A stretch of DNA of 64,000 nt from Streblospio benedicti. Lineage: Eukaryota > Annelida > Polychaeta > Spionida > Spionidae. A program made the position numbers and the translations under genes. This document shows positions 40,200-54,000 of this stretch, one piece after another. A model generated the notes under the pieces. That model was not told the DNA's origin. It ran no database searches and saw nothing but the letters and a program-made list of their open reading frames with translations. Numbering within the stretch: the stretch's first letter is position 1; each line of letters begins with the position of its first letter. The stretch spans positions 52,628,481 to 52,692,480 of the forward strand of contig CM032660.1 of assembly GCA_019095985.1 (NCBI GenBank). The letters run 5' to 3'.

Positions 40200-41340
40200 C
40201 TAACCCTCCTTTTATGTAAATATCTAAAAGTATCTTTTAGGTTCAGAAAACGGATAAATTCTTTGAAGGTTTCTCTTGACTGATCAATATTCGGAACTTT
40301 TCAGTCTATTTCCATTACAGTGCTCGTTTTACCCGTTCAAGTGCAATATTGCACGCCTCCAAGGTCCTAGAAATAAAAAAAAAGGTGGTCGACATGTCTG
40401 TGATCATGTTCTTTGCCTCAAAGTCAGCTGCAAATACCTTGCACGTGAACAACACGGCCCTGATGCATTGTAATGATTGGTGGGCTTGTAGGTAGTAGTA
40501 AAAAATGGGCGGGGCATAGTAAGAATTTCTGAATGAAAGCTTTATTATCAGCCATATTATTACACTGAATGTGATAATAATAGATAGATCCTAAGAAATC
40601 TATTTATATTTCTTATTTACAGGACATTTCTAATTTCCAAAGTGTAAAGTATGTATTGTCCACACGCTAAGGAATAGCTATATACCCACCAATGAAATGA
40701 TAATATCTTGGGCTTCATCATCACATTCCAAGTATAAATCCTAAGTAATTATCAAAATTATTCTCAGTTAATAATTCATAAATTTGCATTTGATAATTAA
40801 TATGATAATATCTTTTCCAATTTATTTAATTTTAAGTGAACTTCAGAGCAATTTTAATGTATTTTTTCCTATGTATATGTTTTATATGAAGTTTGATATG
40901 AATTGAAGTTTATTTATAGGCAATATATCTGAGGTAATCTTTAAAAAATATATACATGAATTTATATAATATAGTTTAAAAACTTTGATTTTAGTTATGA
41001 GTGAAAAAAAATGTATTCATTGCTACTGGCGATCTAATGTTCATATTTGTGTAATGATAACTAATGATTAAGTGTGTGCATGTTTTGTTTTTTGTCCTAT
41101 AATATGTATAATATATGTTTGTACGAATTCGAACTACTATTATTTTGTAATAAACATAATGTGTGACTTAAAAAAAAGCTAATCAATTAAAATGATCCCA
41201 CAAGCAATATGAACACTGACGTATTTATTCATCATCTAATATTCACGAAAAATATATTCCCGTAGGTCTGTATCTGATTGAAAAAATAACACTTGATTTT
41301 TGTCAAAAGCAAATAAATTTAAAGAAATAAATCGTCTACA
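40200..41340. other. AT-rich non-coding sequence
   Basis: No exon, repeat end or gene recognised; probably intron or flank downstream of the minus-strand receptor exon at 41358. Confidence 0.45.
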
Positions 41341-41357
41341 TGTTGTTGTTTTTTTAC

Positions 41358-44300
41358 CCCGGCAATCTGTGTCTGGCAGCCTCGCTCTCTCAGCGCTGTG
41401 ACGCCGCCTGTGTCTATCGTCTGCGTCACGGTGCGGCCTGTGACAGAGGCTGCCTCGTCGTCACCTCTGCGAGTCGCCACAATCTGCAATAACAGGCAGA
41501 TTTGCGTCGCTTCTCCAGCTGAGGTGAAAGCCTTGTGTTCACTTCATTTGTATGTCACTGTGCATGTACGTTTGTCTCTGGACAAGCTACCGATGAACTG
41601 ATTTCATTCAAGCTTTATGAGGTAACAGGCCACACCAAAGTGATTCGATTTTGCGCACTTTCCTATTAAAGTGTGCTTCCTAATTTAAGAAAAAAAATCA
41701 ATAAGCTTTTTATATTGCACTGTGTACATGTCAATTCATTCTGAGAGCTTCTCCTCAAATTCATACGGGTGTTAGTTGTAGAATAAACATGGTTTCAGTG
41801 TATATCTTAATAACCGTTACATCAATGTTGTTCTACAGACGCTGTTTTCTTTGAACACTGTTGGTATCATCTCTCAAGTCAGCATTAACGTGAACTCTTT
41901 ATGACAAAATTGTTTACACGGGAGAGGACTTTTGTGGAAAGTTACCAGATTGCAAGCCGTATTTAAATGACACCAATGTATCGTGTGCTATGTGGTTCGC
42001 TCAATTAACAGGAAATAATGATCATAACAGTAAAAATACAAGTGTGTTTACAGCCTCTAGATTTTCATATATGCACTTGATATTTGATGTTTCAATTTTA
42101 TATTTGACATCAGTTAGAATGATGTAAGGCAACATGAAATATAAATGTATGGTCTTCTGTGTCTGTTAGAATTTACATATAATTCATATTAATGATAGAA
42201 TTAGAATATTCTCTGTACATGTAAGCCTTGAGCTACACATTTACTATTAAGCCAAAGGATAAACGATAACGATATATATAGCGAGTATACTTCTACTGCC
42301 AAATTCAGTCGCGGCACATGGAACCTCCTTCAAAATAATAAAATGTCATTTTCACGAGTTCTTTCGTATGTGCATGCATTTAAGTGGACCATTCCCATGA
42401 AATGCACTGATTGCAAACACAGGTTATTGGAGATATATGAGACATACCTATGTTATTTAGAGCAGATACATTTTATTTAGAGAACACGTCTACAATGTTA
42501 CCATTGGATGTCTCAGATTCTACTGTACCTTGGGCACGTATAGGAGACACATCATGACAGTGACTGTGATCTGGATGTAGCAGAAGTCCATGATGTAGAG
42601 GACGTCGGGGCCGTAGTCAACTGTGATCAGCTCCCTGCACACAGAATAGCATAAGTTAGCAGTCTATGCTGGGATGAAGAGCAAAATATGCAGTGAGAGA
42701 TTCAGAAAAAGAAAATGGCAGGATTTTCAAATGTGAAGAACACTACACCTACTACACACAGAACACCAGAAACCTCTTTAGAGAGGCAATTGCCGTGTTC
42801 AGGAACATCTCGCTCTCTCTCTGGACAGCCATATGTGGTCTTAGCAAACCTATAAGACAGGTAGCTCTAAATAATTAAGTGTGATAATGAATTGCTTCAG
42901 AGTACTCCTTTGAGGGTAGAATACCTGATGCTGTAAGAAAGAAGAAGCTCGGGAGGATTATGTGTTTTGGTCACAATTTGTTTCACAGAGTACACAGACA
43001 CTGTCAGGTCCAGGATTGGCGCAGGAATCAGGGCCCCACGTTTGCCTATAACCTAAAACAATGTTATTTCAAACGAGTTTTCTACTTCTGTACAAGTTTG
43101 TCAGCGCATAAGATCCGTTACATACACTGGTTGTGGCCAGAGATACCTGTATCTGCCAGTGATGACAATGACAGATGTACAAATCCTGGATCCAACATTG
43201 ACTGCTGATACCTGATGATGAGCAGGAAGCTGCCGAGCAGGATGTTGTTGTAGATGGACCAGGTGATGTATTTGCTCTCGTTGAACAGCGACGGCGCCTT
43301 GCGCACGATGAAGCAGAGCACGGCACCCCACAGCAAGAACGCAACCTCACCTGCCGGCAGGGGAAGTGTAGTATGCTATGTTATGGTGTAGTGTAGTGTG
43401 GTGATGTGGATGGTAGCGTATGGTAGTGCATCGTAATGTAGCATGGTATCGCATTTGACAGTATATAGGAAAGTATAGCATAGTGTAGCATAGTGTTGTA
43501 CATTGTATAGTAATGCAGTATAGTGTAGGGTAGTGTATTTTATGGTAGTGTGGCATGGTATGGTATTGGACAGTATAGTAAATTAGAGCATAGTACATTT
43601 AGTATAGTGTAGTGTGGTGTGGTGTATGGTGGTGTAGTGTAGCTTAGTGTAGTGTAGTGTAGGGTAGTGTAGCTTAGGGCATACCTATAAAAGCTCCAAG
43701 ATTCCAATAACCTAGAACACAGTCCTTGAATTTGAGGGTGTTGTTCATAACTCTCCACTCTGGCTTGCTCCTACAATGGTCAACAACCCTTACTTCCTAA
43801 TGTTATCAAATAAAACATTTTAAAATGGCATACGCTAAATGGTCCTTATATTAGTTTTGATTCTAATTTCCCATGAGTCCCAGCAAGCTACAATTAAACA
43901 CAGTCATCGGACCCACACAATCTTAATTGAGCTCTTGTAATGAATTGTAGACAAGTAAAACAGAATGTTCCACTTTCTTTAGCTTTCTTCATCCACTTAC
44001 AAACCAATAGCAGTCCAGGCGATGAGGTACAGTGCTGCCAATGCAGGGATGGGGACGAAACGCTGAACCAAAACTTTGTCTGTGAGGTTCATCTTTTTGG
44101 CAGATTTCACTTTGAATATGGCTGACACCCTAAAGTATTAGAGGATGGACCAATGTTATGAATGAATGATACCATTTATTTGAGAACTCTTCAGCATTTT
44201 GCAGTAATGCTACTACCGTTAAATACTACTATAAAGTGAAGTAAAATTATGTACAGGAACACATTACATAGACTTTTGTTTATGAACTGGCTGTATGTAT

Positions 44301-47300
44301 TGCCCTGCAAGATTCATTTGTCTAGCCCAAATGGCTATATCATTTAGCCACTGCATAAAATACGATAATACCTGCAATAAACAGATCCCTCCTATCACCA
44401 GTTTTTTCAAACAGAGACTGCTTCTATTCCCAATAAATTAGATATAAACCTTATCATTTGAGACCACTTGAGACAAACAGCCAGTTATGTCTTTGTAGTC
44501 TTTCAAAGTCCAGAGAAAAGCATGACATATGATTATGAAAATGTACATATAGCTTTTCTTGCATCATAGGGATACGTTTGTTCAACACCCACCACCAACC
44601 TCGATTGACACCAGAACCTTCTTATCTTTGTGGCCACAGAAAAACAAACTCATATCAGACAATAAGAAAATCAGCAGAAAACATTGAATAAAAAGTGACC
44701 CAAATACCTCCATGTTTTGATAAGGAGAGCTCCATACGCAAGAGAGAAGCCGATATGCCGTGGCCAGTGCTCCAGAGAACAGAGGATGCCCAGGTCGTCT
44801 GGCTCAGCAAACTTGACGAACATCTAGTGGAAATGGACGCATTGGCAACATAAAGTGTTTGATGCTATTGTAAAAAAAATAATATAATGGATGATTCATA
44901 GATATATGATGATTGATGTTTAATGGACTTGGGTCAGTATATTCAGTATATATTCCATATATTTAGTATGAATGATAATATCCGGATGTAAATTCTAAAT
45001 GAATATACTTTCCTTTTTACAAACACACTACTTGCAAATTTATAACCAGCGTGCATGAAAGGCTAATCCATTTTTAAGAGTTTCAGATCGGGTGACACAT
45101 ACCGTAATTTAAAAGCTCTTAAATAGCAATTTCCAAAACTGTTATTAGAAAAAATATTAAGCCAGTACTTTTCAAGATATGAATAAAACAAAATTTTGAG
45201 AAAAAAAACTGTTGTTTACCAGCAGGCACAATCAATGCTGTTTCTACGTTAAGTCCATCATTGATACCAACATAGGATTTTGGTTGCTTTTGTAAACATG
45301 ACCCTGAGTCATATTGTGTAGCCTATCCGAATTCAGGTTGAAATCGTATGGGATCCAGGTTGAAATTGTGTTGGATACAGGTCGAAAATAGGTCGGATTA
45401 CAGTCATAATTGGGATGGTGTCATCTGTATGTATAGCATTATTTTTTGTTTTCTTAAAATTTCTGGTCGAGTGACAGTTAATTTGAATCCTCTCAATGAG
45501 CTCTTTTCATATATGATCATATATGATTTATATAAACACGGGCTGGAATGGAACGGGATAGTGCAGGAAGGTATTATATGCGACCACTAAATTTGCCAGA
45601 TATGTATTCTTTGTTTGCACTAACTTGTGAGTAATAACTGTGTTATAATTATAACGGTTAATATGTTACTTCCATATATTCAATTTTCTGTGATAAGTGC
45701 CACCTCAATTTTCTATGATATATGATGAAATCAATTGTCACTGCTCCACTGTTACCTACAAATTTTAAAGTTGCATAGCAACGGTTGCTAACATTCCATA
45801 TGATGAACGTTCCCTATATTAAATTATATAAATTAGTTGGTTATCTCAAATATTTGCTATAGATAGATATTACCTGCATCTATTTGTGAACCCCGTGGAA
45901 GTGACGCAGATTAGGCCTGCATACCAAACCTAACACTTTAGCTATAACAGTGTGATCTGTAGAGGGGTAACAAGCCGGCCATGATGCAAACAAAGTGAGC
46001 AATCGAACTCAAATGATACAACATATAAATGAGTAACTATCAGAAACGGACCAAATAAAAGTAAACTATCATTCTAAAGTATATCATTTATTTGATCATA
46101 TTTCTCCAGAGATTGCCATTAAAATATGGTGCTGTCATGGTGCTGGGTTTCAAGGTCAAACGTGGGGCTTTAACCACACATGCTGGGCAAATGTGCTACC
46201 TAGAAGGTGAAAAAAGATGATCACTTGGGTAGAGGATGGGTGTTATACCCGTTTACAAAAAAAGTACCCCACCTCGAACCCCACCAAAAACTAAATATAT
46301 AGGCCCACATCCCTGATCTGTTGGACCACTGTATTTTAAACAGTACTCTAATTGTTTAAGAACAAGAATGATAACGTCGATCCTCATAAAGATCATAAGA
46401 TCGTCCTCACAAATTAATATTAGGTATCAACCTCAATTAGTGAGTTCGACAGTGAGTTCGTCCCTCTGTGAGGCGATGGATACATTACTTCTTTTGTTTA
46501 GATTTGTTTCCAAAGAACCGAAAAATCAATAATTTAGTGTCCGCTGACACAGTTGACCTGTGAAAGGAGTGACCAAAAGTGATAATTTGCAACTAAGATA
46601 AATGCCTTCCATATATACTAAAAATAAAACAATGTAATTAGAAACTGTATATAAAATATGCATACCATAAAGCCTGTTTATATTTTGTATATAAATTGAA
46701 TATTATAAAGTACATACTTTCAAAGTTATCACAACATATTATCATATATTAACAAATAAAATAAATTCACAACGTTCGCATCGCATTGCATGAATGCATT
46801 ATTCCGCAGTGTTTACCTAAAATTAAACATTCAGTTTTCGGCCGTTTACTCTCGGTAGGGACGATCGCTTATTTCATTCCTACTGTCACTCTGTCACTCG
46901 CGTATATTACACTAAAGTATCACTTTTGAACTTTACGTTCGGTGAAAAAGTGAAAATCAGTTTTGAAACGTATCACGAAATTTAATTATTCAATTGAACA
47001 ATAATTGGCTTAAATTTCACAAAGCCTCTTTGATTGAACATAAACGTAGATTGAGATTGAGATTGATTTTAATCAATATCATTGATATGGCAAATAATAA
47101 TAAAACAATATCTGTTATACATACATAAAAATATGCAAATGTTATTTTTTCAACATACAGAGTTGGCAAAAATATGAATAAATAATACTGATCTTTAGAA
47201 ATACTGAGTATGAACTACAATATTGAATACATGCAATATGATGCTGAAAAAGTTACAAATACATAATCGTGAATAAAAGTGAAATTATACCTAATGATAA

Positions 47301-47958
47301 AGAATGTGGTTAACACCAATAGTTTAATATATTAAAGAATATATATCAACTTATTTCTATGGTGGACCTAAAGATCATATCTATCAATTGGCATCCGAAT
47401 CACATATTTGTCTGATACATATTAAGTGCAATTACTGTTTACTTAGTATATACATTTTTTCATTAAAGAGATATTTTTACATTGAGTTTACATTTTCCAT
47501 TTTTGATATCGATGATTGATTTCATGTAAATTGGGTAACTTATTCCAAAAAGTTTGACACCATTCCATTTAAAAGTAAAACTTTGCCTTGAGAATTTACC
47601 TGGGGCACAGTAGGGAAGATTTTTAGAGTCAGAACACACTACTTTTAGTTTCCGCAGACGTTGTGTTTATAGTGTAGAGAGCCACTGTTAGTTGTATATT
47701 CATCTGACTGGAGATCTTGATCCACCTGAGTCACTCACTATCAAATTCATATTGAAGTCAGACTTGAATTGGTGCCGGTGCAACAAACCGTTTTCATGCA
47801 TATACTAGTGTGTATAATATATATAACCATATAATTTCAAATAGGGAAGCTGAGACTATACATGTAAAAACCAGAAATGATGATCGCCAAGAGTCTCAAG
47901 CAGCTATCTTCTATATAGAAAAAATCTCCAATGATATAACTCTTTTTCAACTTAATAG

Positions 47959-48021
<63 letters not shown>

Positions 48022-51000
48022 GTTTATTTTTTAGAGTATCACATTTTCGTAAATTCACGCTGATACTTACTTAACAATGTGAATAGAAATACATAATAAA
48101 AAAGACATTATTAGTTCAAATGGAACATATTACATCACAGCTTTAAAAAATTGACAAAAAACATTAAAAAAAAAAGAAAAAACTTTTTAAAATAGGAAAA
48201 AAAAACTTTTTGAATAGTAATGAAAAATTAAAATGTGAATTAATTTGTTTTTATGTGACTGCTGTTTTCTCCATTTTAATTTTATAGTCAATATTTGGTT
48301 GTACACCCAGTAAAACTAGTGGCACATCCACTAAGAGATTGATAAATCAATGTCACAGAAAGGGGGTGTGGTTGTATAGCTATAATAAAGCATTTGAAAT
48401 TCTTAAAATAAGTGTTCTTTAATTGTCACTTACAAATACATAGGCACAATATCACATCTGTAAAATTAGTCCTATGTTATTGCCTTTTCTCCAAAACTTT
48501 GTAAGCATCCACAATATCTGAAATTTACACAGTTTTGAGCAAAACACTAATAATGGCAGATATAAAAGCTGTCCAGAAATTATCACTTTCACTGTCACTA
48601 ATACAATTCAGTATATATTCCATATATCTAGCATGAATGATAATATCCGGATGTAAATCCTAAATAAATATACTTTCCTTTTTACAAACACACTACTTTC
48701 AAATTTATAACCAGCGTGCATGTAAGGGTAATCCATTTTTAAGAGTTTCAGATCGGGTGGCGCATAATTTAAAAGCTCTAAATAGCAATTTCTAAACTGT
48801 TATAAGAAAAAATATTGAACCAGTACTTTTCAAGATAAGAAATGAAACAACATATTGAGAAAAATAACTGTTGTTTACCAGCAGGCACAATCAATGTTGT
48901 TTCTACGTTAAGTCCATCATTGATACCAACATAGGATTTTAGTTGGTTTTGTAAACATGATCCTGAGTCATATGGTGTAGCCTATCTGAATTCAGGTTGA
49001 AATCATATGGGATCCAGGTTGAAATTGTGTTGGATACAGGTCGAAAAAAACGTCGGATTACAGTCATAATTGGGATGGTGTCATCTGTATGCATAGCATT
49101 ATTTTTGTTTTCTTAAAATTTCTGGTCGAGTGACAGTTAATTTGAATCCCCTCAATGAGCTCTTTTCATATATGATCATATACGATTTATATAAACACGG
49201 GCTGAATGGAACGGATAGTGCATGAAGGTATTATATGCGACCACTAAATTTGCCAGATATGTATTCTTTGTTTGCAATAACTTGTGAGTAATAACTGTGT
49301 TATAATTATAACGATTAATATGTTACTTCCATATTACTGATATTCAATTTCTGTAATCTCTTCTTATTTTCTTGATTTGATTTATAAATGCAGGAACAGT
49401 TTACCACTGTTATCGAGGCGACGGGGAAACATGAGTGTGACTCCGAGAGGTGAGGATGAGCAAACTCCTCAACAATTGCAGTGACGGTACTTTCCACCAA
49501 ATGGTTCCCTCCTAGGGAGTTTTTGCGAAAAGAATGACCCCATGTGTTGTGGCGTTTTGGCAGGGGGACTACATAACACTGGCTGTTCATACTGATGAAC
49601 CTCTTGTTTGGTTCCGCGGTGACGTGCCCTTCATATCTTCTGGGTTGTCGGATAGAACGGCGGCCTTCACGTACAGGTGTTAGGGGCTTTGTCTGGTGTG
49701 AGAGAGGGAAGCAGGTTTTCCGGATCTTATAGAGCATTCTGAGTCTGGTATTTTTAAGTCTTTCTTGAGGCTGGGTAGGTTGAGCTCTTGCAGTTTGTTT
49801 GTGATAGAAGCCTGGCGTGTAAGGTTTTGTAATGCGCCTGTGATGTACCAGACTGCTCTGCTCTGGATTCCTTTCAGTTGGGCCCGATGTTCTTTGGAAT
49901 GAGGTCCCATACTGATCTGCTGGAGCGGTCGTACGAGTGCAGTATGTATTTGATTGGTGCAGGACAGGTCCTCAAGGTTTCTTCTTAGTACTCTAGCACT
50001 GAACGCCTTCTTCGTTATTTTTGGATGTGCTCCTCCCATTCCCAGGTTCTCAGAGATGATAACTCCCAAGTATGGGTTGTTTTGACCTGCTTGACAGTCC
50101 CACAGGGGATTTCTTAGCTTGATTTATTTTTGAAACTGAGTTTGTAGCACTTGGTGGCGTTGAATCTCATACCCCAGTCTTCCATGCATTTCTGTAGACT
50201 TTCAAGATCCGCCTGGAGTTGTAGATGGTCTTTGAATGATCTATGGTTCTGTACAGGAGGCAGGTCATCCGCGAATATCTGACCTGGGATTTAACTGTTT
50301 ACCGTTAGTCCTGTTTTATGTGGCACAAGAACAACAGTGGTCCGGACTGTCCCTTGCGGTACCCCTGATTCTCACCGTACTTCCTCCTGATTCCTCGCCA
50401 TCAACTACGCTTTCATTGTTCTTTCCGTGAAAACATCTGAGCCAGGAGGTGTGGCTGGCTACAATATATAATGAGTTAACTTGTCCAAAGTTTGCCATGA
50501 GGAACTGTATCTTAGCTTTGCTGAAGTCTGAGTATTATCATGTCAATTTCAGTTTCCTTTTATCGAAATTGGAGAATAGATCATATATTTGTGGTTAGGA
50601 GTTGTGTTTCACAGGAATGTCCACTTCTGAATCCATGGTTGAATCTGTTAGGATTTAGTGTTTGTGAGGGTGTTTCTGATATGATGACTGATGATATGTT
50701 CTAGAGAGTCTTTACAAATAACTGATGTGAGCAGGTAGGCGATAATTTCCAGGTTTATGTTTATCTCTCCTTTCTTGGCTTACACTGCTGATGTTAGCCT
50801 CCTCCAGTCAGTTGGTAGTTCTCCTGTGTCCAAGGGACCTCTGGAAGATGCATCGCCAGCCGGTGCGATATTGATGGCGCATTCCTTTAGTACACGTTGC
50901 TGGGATTTCATCGGTCCACTGCTTTTATCTGGCTTGATGGACCTAAGTAGTTTACAATTCCATCGTATTTTACTGTTATGTCTGGCATTTGGGGTTGTTT

Positions 51001-54000
51001 TCTGCCATGGACTACTGGTGAGGTTTTTTCCATCATCACGGTGAAAGCAGTTGGGTGTTTGATAAAATAGCGATGCCTTCGTTTTCGCATCGGTTGCCAA
51101 TGTGAAGTAACATACATCTCGAAGTAAAGGTAATGTCCCGCTTCATTAAGCTATATGATGAACATATAAATTAGTTGGTTATCTCAAATATTTGCTATAG
51201 ATAGATATTATGTATACATGAAGCAGTGGAAGTGACGCCCAAACCCTGCATACCAAACCTAACACCAGCTATAACAGTGTTATCTGTAGAGGGTACCCCG
51301 CCCATGATGTTTTAAACAAAGTGAGCAAAACTCAAATTGAGCTAATTAAATAATTTTTTCAACATCAATACCCCGGCATACAGTGATGACTGGTGCCCAT
51401 TCTGCTGTGGTATCATTTTTTGTTAATATTCATAAGTAAAAATGTTTAAAATTTTGTGCTGCAATAAAAACTGGGTCTTATCTATTCTTAATTTATTAAA
51501 ACTCGATTTCCAACCTAGTACATTGGTGACAAAACAGAAAATCACATCGGTCATTCTTTTGGTGGTCTGCCCTTTTAGCAAAAAAGATACCCTGAGGAAA
51601 TATCCGGGAAAAAGCTAAATATTACGACATGCCTGGGGTATTTTATGACAATTCAAATTAAATGGTGGATCACTTTAAAAAATTGTTTGACAGCAGTCTT
51701 ATGAAAGTCTGCATGGGCTCCGTGGTCGTTAAATCCGTATATAGTGTGTTTCTTTGAAAACAATAAATGATGGTGTCAACTACGCAGATATTTTGCCGAT
51801 CCGGGGAATAAACAACCAATTTTTAAACGTTTCACTCGAGATTTGTTTGTAAACCGATCATCTATTATACATTTCGCTGACAAATTTTACCTGTGTAAAA
51901 TAATTACCAAAAGTTTTATAATTTGCAACCTTAAACATTGAACTATTCCCGTTTTTGATAAACATACAATAAACAATGTGAAAAGGATTTCCAGTGTATA
52001 TACATTCAATGGGACAATGACAGCTAGTATCCTCATTAAACTGTTAAATATAAATTGACATTTCTAAAGTACATACTTTGAAAATAGAAACAACATGTTT
52101 TTTATTTGTTAATTACAAATCCTTAGGCGATATGAAAAGTGTTACGTTATCCATAATTGAATGCATTATTGCAACCACCACGTTTATCAACGTACGTGTG
52201 GCATTATCTGAACGTGATGTACGTCATTCACTTCGGGGTCACCCGTACTAACACAGGGTCATCCGGTGCATTTTGCTTCGTGCTGAAAATCGTGCTGAAA
52301 ATCGTGCTGAATTCTGAGTTTCGTTTTATAGCCTACAGACTTTTTGCGTATAGTTTAACCAGCAATCGGGGCTTTGGTTTTTCTTCATCTTTTTGTGAAC
52401 CCATTGGAAGTGACGTATCAGGCCTGCATAATTAACCTAACACTTTAGCTATAACAGTGTGATCTGTAGAGGGGGTAACAAGCCGGACATGATGTAAACA
52501 AAGTGAGCAATCGAACTCAAATGATACAAATATAAATGAGTAAATATCAGAAACGGACCAGGAATAAAAGTAAACTATTATTCTAAATTACATCATTTAT
52601 TTTGATCATATTTCTCCAGAGATTGCCATTAAAAATATGGTGCTGTCATGGTGCTGGGTTTCAAGGTCAAACGTGGGGGCTTTAACCAATACATGCTGGG
52701 CAAATTTGTTTATACCTAGAAGGTGAAAGATGATCACTTGGGTAGAGGATGGGTGTTATACCGTTTACAAAAAAAAAAGTACCCCACCTCGAACCCCACC
52801 AAAAACTAAATATATAGGCCCACATCCCTGATCTGTTGGACCACTGTATTTTAAACAGTAAATTAATTGTTTAAGAACAAGAATGATAACGTCCATCCTC
52901 ATAAAGATCATAAGATCTTCCTCACAAATTAATATTAGGTATCAACCCTCAATTAGTGAGTTCGACAGTGTGTTCGTCCCTCTGTGAGGCGATGGATACA
53001 TTACTTCTATTGTTTATTAACAAATCTGTTTAGATTTGTTTCCAAAGAACCGAAAAATCAATAATCTAGTGTCAGGCGACACAGTTAACCTATGAGAGGA
53101 GTCACCACATTACATAATTTACAACCGAGATAAATGCCTTCCATATATACTAAAATAAAAACAATGGAGTTGGTAAAAATTGTCTATATAATATGCATAA
53201 AGTAAAGACTGATTATATTTTGTATATAAATTAAATGTTATAACTTAGATACTTTTAAACTTATTACAACATTTTTATCATATATGGACAAATAAAATAA
53301 ATTCATAACGTTCGCATCGCATTGCATGATCGCATTATTCCGTAGTGTTTACCTAAATTAAACATTCAGTTTTCGGCCGTTTACTCTCGGTAGGAACGAT
53401 CACTTATTTCATTCCTACTGTCAATCGCGTATATTACACTAAAGTATCACTTTTGAACTTTACGTTCGGTGAAAAAGTGAAAATCAGTTTTGATGTACGA
53501 TGCTTTCGTTTTACTGAACCTTGATACACTATTTTTATTTTTATTTGATGCTCCTGAACGTAAAGTTGTTTGTTTTCTTCTTCTTTGTGTGTGTGTGGGG
53601 GGGGGGGTGTTAACGTATCACGAAATTTAATTATTCAATTGAACAATAATTGGCTTAAATTTCACAAAGCCTCTTTGATTGAACATAAACGTAGATTGAG
53701 ATTGAGATTGATTTTAATCAATATCATTGATATGGCAAATAATAATAAAACAATATCTGTTATACATACATAAAAATATGCAAATGTTATTTTTTCAACA
53801 TACAGAGTTGGCAAAAATATGAATAAATAATACTGATCTTTAGAAATACTGAGTATGAACTACAATATTGAATACATGCAATATGATGCTGAAAAAGTTA
53901 CAAATACATAATCGTGAATAAAAGTGAAATTATACCTAATGATAAAGAATATGGTTAACACCAATAGTTTAATATATTAAAGAATATATATCAACTTATT

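Noticed and set aside
43347-43758. Tyr/Thr/His-rich minus-strand frames
   Set aside because: Translation of the TAGTG-type simple repeat between receptor exons.
50236-51044. Plus-strand open frames at 50236-50430 and 50757-51044
   Set aside because: Antisense to the CR1/Jockey-type LINE pieces.
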